A stretch of DNA of 64,000 nucleotides from Microbacterium arborescens (lineage in GTDB: Bacteria > Actinomycetota > Actinomycetes > Actinomycetales > Microbacteriaceae): contig NZ_CP128474.1 in the NCBI RefSeq assembly GCF_030369635.1, positions 558,001 to 622,000 of the forward strand, written 5' to 3'. Below are positions 57,345 to 64,000 of the stretch, in pieces. Within the stretch, counting starts at the first letter, position 1, and every line of letters starts with the position of its first letter. The notes below the pieces were generated by a model. It saw only the letters and a list, made by a program, of their open reading frames with translations. It was not told where the DNA came from and made no database searches. The position numbers were made by a program, and so were the translations under genes.

Positions 57345-58382
57345 GTGGGACAGACGGGGATGTCGCCGCGTGGCTCGGCCACGCTGCACGATGTGGCGAG
57401 AGAAGCCGGGGTGTCGCTCGCGACCGCCTCACGGGCGCTGAACGGATCGACCCGCAAGGTCGCCGACGCCTATCGCGAACGCGTCGAGCAGGCCGCGGCC
57501 CGGCTCGGCTACACCGCCAACCTGTCGGCGCAGGCGACGGCCCGCGGCACCGCCGCGATCGTGGCGCTGCTGGTGGCCGACATCGCCGACCCGTACTTCG
57601 GGCAGCTCGCGGCCGGCGTCGCGCGCGGCGCCGACGAGGCCGGACTCGTCGTCACCGTCGCCATCACCGAGCGCGATCCCGCGCGTGAGCTGCGGCTCGT
57701 GCGGGCGCTGCGCGGCCAGCGTCCCCGCGGCATCATCCTCGCCGCCTCCCGCACCTCGCGCGAGATGTCGGATGAGCTGAGAACCGAGCTCGACCTCATC
57801 GCCGCGAGCGGCGGAACCGTCGTCGCGCTGGGCCCGGGCGCGCCCGGCATCCGCAGTATCGCCATCGACAACCGCGGCGGCGCCCGCGAGCTCGGGGCCG
57901 CGCTCGCCGCGCGTGGATACCGGTCGGCGATCGTGCTCGCGGCCGCCGACGGCGTCGTGACCAGCGACGACCGCCTCGCCGGTTTCACCGACGGCTTCAC
58001 GAACGGTGGCGGAGCAGAGCCGCGCGTCTACCGCGGCGGCTTCAGCCGCGAGGCGGGCGCCGAGGCGATGACGGCCGCCCTCGCCGACGGCGTGAAACCG
58101 GGAACGGTCGTCTTCGGCATCAGCGACGTCGTCGCCATCGGAGCCCTCACCGCGGTGCGTGCCGCGGGACGCGAGCCCGGCGCCGACATCGCCCTCGCCG
58201 GCTTCGACGACATCCCGACCGGTCGCGACGTGACCCCGCCTCTGACGACCGTCCGGGTACCGCTCGCCGACGTCGGGTACAGCGCGTTGCAGGCCGCGGT
58301 CGACAGCGACGCCGACACGGCCGCGGCCGCGTTGCCGCTCGAGGTGCTCGTGCGCGAGAGCACCCCGCCACGGAGCGCGTGA
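57345..58382 (+). CDS. LacI-family transcriptional regulator of the DUF993 operon
   Basis: A 345-residue regulator. The LacI helix-turn-helix spans about residues 13-35 (LHDVAREAGVSLATASRAL), with a hinge and periplasmic-binding-protein-like effector domain after it. GTG 57345 has no Shine-Dalgarno and a TAGACT six bases upstream, suggesting a leaderless mRNA. It sits between the isomerase and glycerate kinase genes and probably controls the operator at 53989-54007. Confidence 0.9.
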   Translation: MGQTGMSPRGSATLHDVAREAGVSLATASRALNGSTRKVADAYRERVEQAAARLGYTANLSAQATARGTAAIVALLVADIADPYFGQLAAGVARGADEAGLVVTVAITERDPARELRLVRALRGQRPRGIILAASRTSREMSDELRTELDLIAASGGTVVALGPGAPGIRSIAIDNRGGARELGAALAARGYRSAIVLAAADGVVTSDDRLAGFTDGFTNGGGAEPRVYRGGFSREAGAEAMTAALADGVKPGTVVFGISDVVAIGALTAVRAAGREPGADIALAGFDDIPTGRDVTPPLTTVRVPLADVGYSALQAAVDSDADTAAAALPLEVLVRESTPPRSA

Positions 58383-58383
58383 C

Positions 58384-59496
58384 GTGACGCGGGTCGTCGT
58401 CGCGATCGACAGCTTCAAGGGGTCCATCGCCGCCGCGGCGGCCGCCCGTGAACTCGCCGCGGGATGGGCCTCCGCCGACGCCGGCGCCGTTCTCGAACTG
58501 CGCCCGATGGCCGACGGAGGCGAGGGCACGCTCGACGCTTTCGCGACCGCGATCCCCGGGGCGCGACGGATGCCGGTGAGCGTCGTCGGTCCCGCCGGAA
58601 CGAGGGTCGAAGCCTCGTGGCTGCTGCTGCCCGGGATCGCCGCCGGCCGCGGCTCGGTGGGCGTCGTCGAGCTCGCGTCGACGTCGGGCATCGAACTGCT
58701 GGGCGACCGGCGGCGGGGCCTCGACGCCGACACCACCGGGTTCGGCGAGGCGATCGCCGCCGCCCTCGACGCCGGCGTCGAGCGGCTCGTGCTCGGCATC
58801 GGATCGAGCTCGTCGACCGACGGCGGCGTCGGGATGCTGAGAGCGCTCGGCGCCCGGTTCACGGATGCCGACGGACGCGATGTCGCTCCCGGCGCCCGCG
58901 GCCTCGCCGATATCGCGCACGCCGACCTGTCGGGGCTCCGGCCTCTCCCCACGGGCGGCGTCGACGTGCTCAGCGACGTGTCGAACCCCTTGCTGGGCGC
59001 GGGCGGAGCCGCCGCGGTGTTCGGACCGCAGAAGGGCCTCGACGCGGCTCAGGTCGCCGCCGCCGATGCCGCCCTGCGCCGGCTCACCGGCCTCGTGCCC
59101 GGGGGCGGCTCGCACGCGAGCACACCGGGGGCCGGAGCCGCCGGCGGCACCGGGTTCGGGCTGCTCGCGTGGGGCGCTCGCCTGCGCCCCGGCGCTCGCG
59201 AGGTCGCAGCGCTCATCGGCCTCGCCGAGGCCATCGCCGGAGCCGATCTCGTCATCACGGGTGAAGGGTCGTTCGACGTGCAGTCCGCGGCGGGCAAGGT
59301 TCCCGCCTTCGTCGCCGAACTGGCTGGCGCAGCCGGGGTGCCGGTCGCTCTCGTCGCGGGACGGATCGCGGATGACGCCGACACCGCGACGTTCGCGTCA
59401 TCCGTCTCGCTCACTGACCTCGCAGGATCCGCCGCGGCCTCGCTCGCCGAACCCGCCCGCTGGCTCCGCGCGGCGGGCGCGGCGCTCGGCCGTTGA
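58384..59496 (+). CDS. Glycerate kinase (GarK/GlxK family)
   Basis: A 370-residue type I glycerate kinase. It has IDSFKGS at the N-terminus (8-14), PMADGGEGTLDA (39-50), SDVSNPLLGAGGAAAVFGPQKG (about 197-218) as the family signature, and VITGEGSFDVQS near the C-terminus. It phosphorylates D-glycerate, usually to 2-phosphoglycerate. The GTG start lies one base after the LacI stop. Its presence suggests the upstream oxidoreductase/DUF993/isomerase pathway yields glycerate. Confidence 0.9.
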   Translation: MTRVVVAIDSFKGSIAAAAAARELAAGWASADAGAVLELRPMADGGEGTLDAFATAIPGARRMPVSVVGPAGTRVEASWLLLPGIAAGRGSVGVVELASTSGIELLGDRRRGLDADTTGFGEAIAAALDAGVERLVLGIGSSSSTDGGVGMLRALGARFTDADGRDVAPGARGLADIAHADLSGLRPLPTGGVDVLSDVSNPLLGAGGAAAVFGPQKGLDAAQVAAADAALRRLTGLVPGGGSHASTPGAGAAGGTGFGLLAWGARLRPGAREVAALIGLAEAIAGADLVITGEGSFDVQSAAGKVPAFVAELAGAAGVPVALVAGRIADDADTATFASSVSLTDLAGSAAASLAEPARWLRAAGAALGR

Positions 59497-59502
59497 CTCG
59501 CC

Positions 59503-59561
59503 CGAGTGAACGGCTTCGCCGCGAGCGCACGACTTGCTCACGCAGGAAGGCCGTTCATTCG
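59503..59561. terminator. Long imperfect inverted repeat between convergent genes
   Basis: CGAGTGAACGGCTTC (59503-59517) faces GAAGGCCGTTCATTCG (59546-59561), pairing along the whole arm with one mismatch and one extra base, around a 28-base loop that can form its own small stem. The right arm contains the stop codon of the minus-strand fusion gene, so it probably terminates both convergent transcripts. Confidence 0.6.
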
Positions 59562-61204
59562 GCGCTTGGCCGTGCATTGAGTGAGTGATGCGAGGATGCC
59601 GCGGGCTCAGGCCGGTGGACGCCGCGGGGACGGTAGCCCAGGGCGTCCGAGACGCCGAGCAGGTCGGCGAGGTACCAGACGATCGCGAGCCACATCTCGG
59701 TGCCCTGCAGCCCCGGTTCCCTCTCGGCGAGCCGGAAGCTCATTCCCGCGCCCGGCTGCCAGCCTCCCAGCACCTGATCGAGGAGGCGCGTTGCGAGGTC
59801 ATCGACCTCGGCACGGCGGTATCCGGCTGCCCGCGTGAGCCAGAGCGGGTGCGCGATGTCGAGCACATTGCAGGCGTCGAGTCGTGACGGGGCGAACCAC
59901 CGCTCGTCGCGGGCGTGCCGCAGCACCGTGTCGATGACGGCTTCGGGATGGGGAACCGGGATGCCGTGCTGCGCGAAGGTCCCGCGCGATGCCCGGTAAA
60001 AGCCGTTGACGACGAGCAGCAGGCCGCGGTCGGCGGAAGGTCGGCCCCACATGCCGCTCGCGGCATCCGCCTGCGTCACGAGCCATCCGAAGAGGGCCTC
60101 GGCCACGCCCGGCGCGATCCGGTCGCCCCGGCGCCGGGCCCACAGCAGGGCGGTGCCGATCGCATCGACGTGGTGTCCGGCGTTCCAGGGATCGGTGTCC
60201 CAAGGGAGCGCATCGAGTCTGGCGATCAGGGACTCGGCCGTCGCTCGGGTGACGAGCCCGACGGGGTGGGCGAACGCCGACCCCAGCAGGTCGAGCGCGT
60301 ACCCGACGGAGAGCACGTGATAGGCCGTGTCGCCGTCGTCCCAGCCGGCGATGTCGACCGAGCCGAGCGGGGGAACGGCGCCCGTCGCCGGATCCTGCCA
60401 GCGGCGCAGCCGCTCGACCAGCTCGGACTGATCGCTGCCCGGCGGCGTCGACCCCAGCAGCAGGTCGGCGATCTCGACGGCGTCGCCCTGCGCGCGCACC
60501 GTCGGAACCGCGCCCGGCCGGTCGGCGTACAGCCCGGAGACCGGGTCGACACAGCGGGCGAGCAGGGCGGTCGCATCGGAGCGGGCCGTTTCGGCGAACG
60601 CGGACACGCGGGCGTGCAGCCCGCTCGCCTCGGAAGGCGAGTCGACGGGCGGAACCCTCCAGCGCAGCAGACGGGCGGGGTTGCCGCCGACGATCGCACC
60701 GGCGGGCACGTCCTTCGTGACGACCGCGCCTGCCGCGAGCACCGCCGACGCCCCCACGGTGACCCCGTCGAGCACGACGACGTGCGAGCCGATCCACACG
60801 TCGTCGCCGATGCGAATGCCGCGGCTGGTGAGCGGCTGCCGGAAGACCGGTGTCCCGGGCTCCATCGAATGGTTGAATCCGAGCACCGAACTGTGCGCGC
60901 CCATCCGGACGCCGTCGCCGAAGACCACGTCGCCGCGGACGACGGTCGACGGGTTCACCGAGCAATCCGCGCCGATGCGTACGGTGCCGGTCAGGTACGC
61001 CCCCGCGGCGATATACGAGCGGTCGCCCAGAGTCAGGGTCTCGGCATCGAGCGCTGCGAGCTCGGAGACGAAGCAGCCGTCGCCGAACCTCCAGTCGGCG
61101 TGGGCCGCCACGAGAGTCGCCTGGTGCTCGCTCTGGCGCCGCCGGCTCTCACCGGAGGCGGTCGACCAGAAGTCCCAGGGCGAGTAGTCGTGGCGGTCGA
61201 TCAC
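59555..61204 (-). CDS. Hexapeptide-repeat acyltransferase fused to an alpha/alpha-toroid domain
   Basis: A 549-residue fusion. Residues about 40-183 form a left-handed beta-helix acyltransferase (repeats such as IGADCS, VFGDGV, IGDDVWIGS, VTVGAS) with a catalytic-type His in GFNHSM (His112) and a typical end GGNPARLLRWR. Residues about 190-540 are helical and toroid-like (WNAGHHVDAIGTALLWARR, DACNVLDIAHPLWLTR). The frame is continuous. The GTG start overlaps the upstream regulator stop by GTGA. I infer a sugar O-acetyltransferase joined to a glycan-binding or glycan-cleaving toroid; function is otherwise unknown. Confidence 0.75.
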   Translation of the reverse strand: MIDRHDYSPWDFWSTASGESRRRQSEHQATLVAAHADWRFGDGCFVSELAALDAETLTLGDRSYIAAGAYLTGTVRIGADCSVNPSTVVRGDVVFGDGVRMGAHSSVLGFNHSMEPGTPVFRQPLTSRGIRIGDDVWIGSHVVVLDGVTVGASAVLAAGAVVTKDVPAGAIVGGNPARLLRWRVPPVDSPSEASGLHARVSAFAETARSDATALLARCVDPVSGLYADRPGAVPTVRAQGDAVEIADLLLGSTPPGSDQSELVERLRRWQDPATGAVPPLGSVDIAGWDDGDTAYHVLSVGYALDLLGSAFAHPVGLVTRATAESLIARLDALPWDTDPWNAGHHVDAIGTALLWARRRGDRIAPGVAEALFGWLVTQADAASGMWGRPSADRGLLLVVNGFYRASRGTFAQHGIPVPHPEAVIDTVLRHARDERWFAPSRLDACNVLDIAHPLWLTRAAGYRRAEVDDLATRLLDQVLGGWQPGAGMSFRLAEREPGLQGTEMWLAIVWYLADLLGVSDALGYRPRGVHRPEPAASSHHSLNARPSAE

Positions 61205-62316
61205 GCCGTGCCTGCCGCGCGGGGAGCGACGGTCGACTCGCGCACCACGAGGGTGGGATTGAGCAGCACGCGCCGGGTCGGCCGGTCGGGGTCGGCCATC
61301 CGCGAGACCAGCAGCTCCACCGCGGTCTCGCCGACGCTGACGCGGGGCGGAGCGACGGCGGTGAGGGCGGGCGTGAACAGCTCGGCCACCTCGTCGTCGT
61401 AGGCGATGATCGACAGGTCTTCGGGCACCGAGATCCCGCGGTTCAGCGCGAGGTCGACGAACGCCATCGCCTCGGGATCCGAATGCACCAGAAGGGCGGT
61501 GACACCGCTTCCGAGCGCCCGGTCGAGGGTCGTGTCGACCGCTGCGGAGAACTCCGCGCTCGCCCGGTCGGGAAGCGTCGTCTCGATGTGCTGGGCGGGG
61601 GTGAGCCCGAGCTCCTCGCACGCGGCCTGCCAGCCGGCGGCGATCTTGCGCGAGGTGGGGGAGTTGCGTGAGAGCACCAGCCCGACCTTGCGGTGTCCGA
61701 GCGAGGCGAGGTGGCGGGCCGCGAGCACGGCCCCCAGGGCGTGGTCGGTCGTCACGGCCTCGACGGGCACTCCGGCGGGCTGGACGATCGCGTCGCGCTC
61801 GACGAGCACGCTCGGCGTGCCGCAGTCGGCGAGCCACTGGACGACGTCCTGTGAGTGCGGTGTGTCGGTGTTCGGCGCGACGATCAGGCCGCGGATGTCG
61901 CCGCTGGCGACGAGGCGCTCGAGCACGGGGCGCTCGTCCTGCAGCTCGTACGAAGCTCCCCGCAGATGTACTTTCAGGCCGTGACGGCGCGCGGCGGCCT
62001 CCATCCCGCGCACGACCCCGGGCCAGTAGAAGTTCAGCGAGGGGACGAGCACGGCGATCGACCCCGTGGATGCCTCGGAACCGCTGCCCGCGACCGGCGG
62101 GTGCGCGTGCTGGCCAGTGGCGGGGATGGCACCGCCGTGCACACGCTGGAGCAGCCCCTCCTGCTCCATCTGCGCGAGGTCGCGTCGGAGGGTCACGGTG
62201 GCGGCGCCGAGCTCGTCGGTCAGCTGCGAGATGCGCACGGCGCCCTCGCGCTCCATGGTCGCCAGGATGTGCGCGCGGCGCTCGGCGGCCAGCAGCGCCG
62301 GTGTGGGGTCGGTCAT
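61201..62316 (-). CDS. Hybrid regulator: DeoR-type helix-turn-helix with LacI-type effector domain
   Basis: A 371-residue regulator. The N-terminus is DeoR-like (about 10-68, RRAHILATMEREGAVRISQL, LRRDLAQMEQEGLLQRVHGG), while residues about 85-365 form a LacI/periplasmic-binding-protein-like sensor (IAVLVPSLNFYW, GHRKVGLVLSRN, LSIIAYDDEVAELFTP). LacI proteins normally carry their own helix-turn-helix instead. It is flanked by, and overlaps, the heparinase-like gene (ATGA) and the acyltransferase fusion (GTGA), so it probably controls this operon in response to a sugar. Confidence 0.88.
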   Translation of the reverse strand: MTDPTPALLAAERRAHILATMEREGAVRISQLTDELGAATVTLRRDLAQMEQEGLLQRVHGGAIPATGQHAHPPVAGSGSEASTGSIAVLVPSLNFYWPGVVRGMEAAARRHGLKVHLRGASYELQDERPVLERLVASGDIRGLIVAPNTDTPHSQDVVQWLADCGTPSVLVERDAIVQPAGVPVEAVTTDHALGAVLAARHLASLGHRKVGLVLSRNSPTSRKIAAGWQAACEELGLTPAQHIETTLPDRASAEFSAAVDTTLDRALGSGVTALLVHSDPEAMAFVDLALNRGISVPEDLSIIAYDDEVAELFTPALTAVAPPRVSVGETAVELLVSRMADPDRPTRRVLLNPTLVVRESTVAPRAAGTA

Positions 62317-64000
62317 GGTCGCTCGTCCTCGTTCCGTTCCTGTTCTACCGTGACACGCAGCTCGGCACGACCGTCGACGTCGACGGCGAGCCGGCTGAGG
62401 CGCTCACCCCAGACGTCGGTCAGCATCGGATCGTCGAGCTCACGGACGACGAGGGTGTGCGGTGCCGCGGCGGGCCATGTGATCCGGACCGGGGTCGCTC
62501 CGTCGAGCGGTCTCACGCGAGCCCACCCGTCGCCTGTCGTCACCGAGCCCGCGAGAAGCAGGCGCACCTCGGTATCCGGTCCGGCGGCTTCCCAGCGGTC
62601 GTCGATCGTGACGTGTCCCGAGCGGTGAAGAGCAGCCCGGCGTCGCCACGAGCGTACCGACCCGGCGGGGTAGGCGCCGCCGATCTCGAGATCCAGTGCG
62701 CGCATCTCATCCGATCGGACGATGACCGGATCGGATGCCGCGAAGGCCGCGCCGTGATCTTGAGCCATCCCGGAGACACGAGGCACGCTGTGCCAGTCGC
62801 TCTGCATCGTCCAGATGTCGTACCGGTCGGGACCGAAGGTCTGCGCCGTGTACGTCGGCCGCCCGGCGTCGACGATGACGGGCACGCCGTCGGAGGCGAC
62901 GATGAGAGAGCCGACGTCGTTGTGATTGTGGTTCTCGTCGTTGTGGCCGCCCTTGAGCACGACCGTGAGCCCGGCGGCGCTGCCCGCTCGTCCGCGTGCC
63001 AGCCAGACCTGCGTCGACGGCAGCCAGACCTCTGCGGGGAGAGGCCCCGGACCGGGAGCGGCGGCGAGCCAGGCGTCGTCGGTCAGAGCGCGCAGCAGGC
63101 GGCCGAGCCCGGCATCCTCGGTGGCGGGCAGATCGGGGCGTCGTTGGGCGGCGGCGTGGCGGCGCGCGTCGTCGTCACCGACCGTGCGAGCCGCTCGGTG
63201 CAGGGCGTGCCACGGCTGGTCCGCGGGGGGACGGGCGGGGCCGTCGGCCGCGTTGACGTACCAGGGCCCGCCGAGATGCGAACGATGGGGGAACGCGACC
63301 GTCTCGCGCAGCGACGTGACGGCGGGAATCGGGTCCCACGCGCCGTCGGTCGCGTAGGCGAGCACGTCGAGGGCCTCGAGCGCCCGGCACGCGCCGTTCC
63401 ACCAGTACGCGTAGCCCTCGTCGATCGCGCCGTCGGCCGGCAGTGCTGCGACGTAGCGATCGAGGCCCTGCGCGACGAGGGCGACGACCGCGTCGCGTTC
63501 GGCGCCGTCATCGCAGAGCACGAGCGCGGCCACCAGCACGTTTCCGTGGATCCACGGATTCCAGTTGTGGACGTGCCCGTCGAGGCCGAGCCAGTGCCAG
63601 TCGCGGCGCCGGAGGAAGGGGGCGATGACGCGCGACCGGGCTTCGTGACGCATGCGCTGCCGCAGTCCCGGGTAGCGATCGTCGAGGCGTCGCCCGAGCA
63701 CGTGGTCGATCCACGCGAGCTGCCCGACGACCTCGCCCGCACCGAGATCGAGGAAGGGATCGGTGACGGTGGCCAGCACCGACCCATGCCGCGCGAAGGT
63801 GTCGTCGTGGGCTGGCCAGCACCACGTCGACTGCTCGCACAGCAGCCAGACGCCGTCCGCCACCTCGTCGAGGTATCGGGGATCGTCGTCCGACAATGCT
63901 GCGACCACCCCCCGGCTCAGCCGCCGCTGCCGCGCGAAGACCTGCTGCTCGTAGCCGTCGCGATCGCCGTCACGATGCACGCGCGCGGCCGCGCTCGCGC
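62313..64000 (-). CDS. Heparinase II/III-like protein, 5' end beyond the window
   Basis: At least 562 residues are visible, open to the right edge without a stop, so the start probably lies outside; a GTG at 63980 is the first possible start inside. The N-terminal helical toroid contains WHWLGLDGHVHNWNPWIHGN. The middle carries the heparinase II/III signature GGHNDENHNHNDVGSLIV followed by VIVDAGRPTYTAQTFG, and a beta-sandwich ends the protein. This family covers polysaccharide lyases acting on uronate-containing glycans. It heads the operon with the hybrid regulator and the acyltransferase fusion. The substrate is unknown. Confidence 0.85.
   Translation of the reverse strand, partial: ASAAARVHRDGDRDGYEQQVFARQRRLSRGVVAALSDDDPRYLDEVADGVWLLCEQSTWCWPAHDDTFARHGSVLATVTDPFLDLGAGEVVGQLAWIDHVLGRRLDDRYPGLRQRMRHEARSRVIAPFLRRRDWHWLGLDGHVHNWNPWIHGNVLVAALVLCDDGAERDAVVALVAQGLDRYVAALPADGAIDEGYAYWWNGACRALEALDVLAYATDGAWDPIPAVTSLRETVAFPHRSHLGGPWYVNAADGPARPPADQPWHALHRAARTVGDDDARRHAAAQRRPDLPATEDAGLGRLLRALTDDAWLAAAPGPGPLPAEVWLPSTQVWLARGRAGSAAGLTVVLKGGHNDENHNHNDVGSLIVASDGVPVIVDAGRPTYTAQTFGPDRYDIWTMQSDWHSVPRVSGMAQDHGAAFAASDPVIVRSDEMRALDLEIGGAYPAGSVRSWRRRAALHRSGHVTIDDRWEAAGPDTEVRLLLAGSVTTGDGWARVRPLDGATPVRITWPAAAPHTLVVRELDDPMLTDVWGERLSRLAVDVDGRAELRVTVEQERNEDERP

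Overview
The window is about 70% G+C, packed on both strands with little intergenic space. It is rich in LacI-family operators, CUT1 sugar importers without their own ATPase, and leaderless genes. This points to an actinobacterium, most likely Microbacteriaceae (Microbacterium-like). That placement is inferred from style and gene content, since no rRNA or tRNA is present. I saw no insertion sequence, phage, CRISPR array or RNA gene. No gene-free stretch exceeds 300 bases; the longest (16560-16782 and 42887-43110, about 220 bases each) hold promoters and operators. The genes at both edges are cut.

Layout. 1-348: partial serine hydrolase. 397-6139 (-): a translationally coupled hexuronate/aldarate oxidation operon (uronate dehydrogenase-like, enolase-superfamily cycloisomerase/dehydratase, KdgD, 2,5-dioxovalerate dehydrogenase, plus a Gfo/Idh/MocA oxidoreductase) with its LacI regulator at 6269-7261. 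7324-9922 (+): an M24-fold protein and a GH30 glycosidase. 10032-14583: importer A (binding protein, two permeases) interrupted by an esterase. 14601-16559: a Gfo/Idh-PmoA fusion. 16783-19342: lipoprotein and ABC exporter. 19441-25851 (+): GH43-like hydrolase and importer B with two paralogous binding proteins. 25859-34976: a myo-inositol cluster (GntR regulator, iolC, aldolase, mmsA, iolB, iolD, iolE, iolG). 34993-42886 (-): importer C with GH38 alpha-mannosidase and an unassigned toroid protein. 43111-44631 (+): GH51 arabinofuranosidase. 44642-50463 (-): ROK regulator, GlcNAc kinase, nagB, GH2 beta-galactosidase, divergent from fucose dehydrogenase-like and GH95 alpha-L-fucosidase genes (50558-53922). 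54042-59496 (+): an unrecognised pathway (Gfo/Idh, DUF993, TIM-barrel isomerase, LacI regulator, glycerate kinase). 59555-64000 (-): acyltransferase-toroid fusion, hybrid DeoR/LacI regulator, heparinase II/III-like protein.

Together these genes form a plant- or host-glycan catabolic island. Oligosaccharides are imported by CUT1 transporters, presumably energised by a shared ATPase encoded elsewhere. Intracellular exo-glycosidases without signal peptides cleave them, and uronates, inositol, fucose, GlcNAc and keto-sugars enter dedicated pathways. Thirteen operator-like palindromes of one type (roughly GGAAA-GCGC-TTTCC) lie at promoters of most transcription units, suggesting coordinated LacI-type control.

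Calls rest on reading motifs and gene order by eye; no database search was possible.
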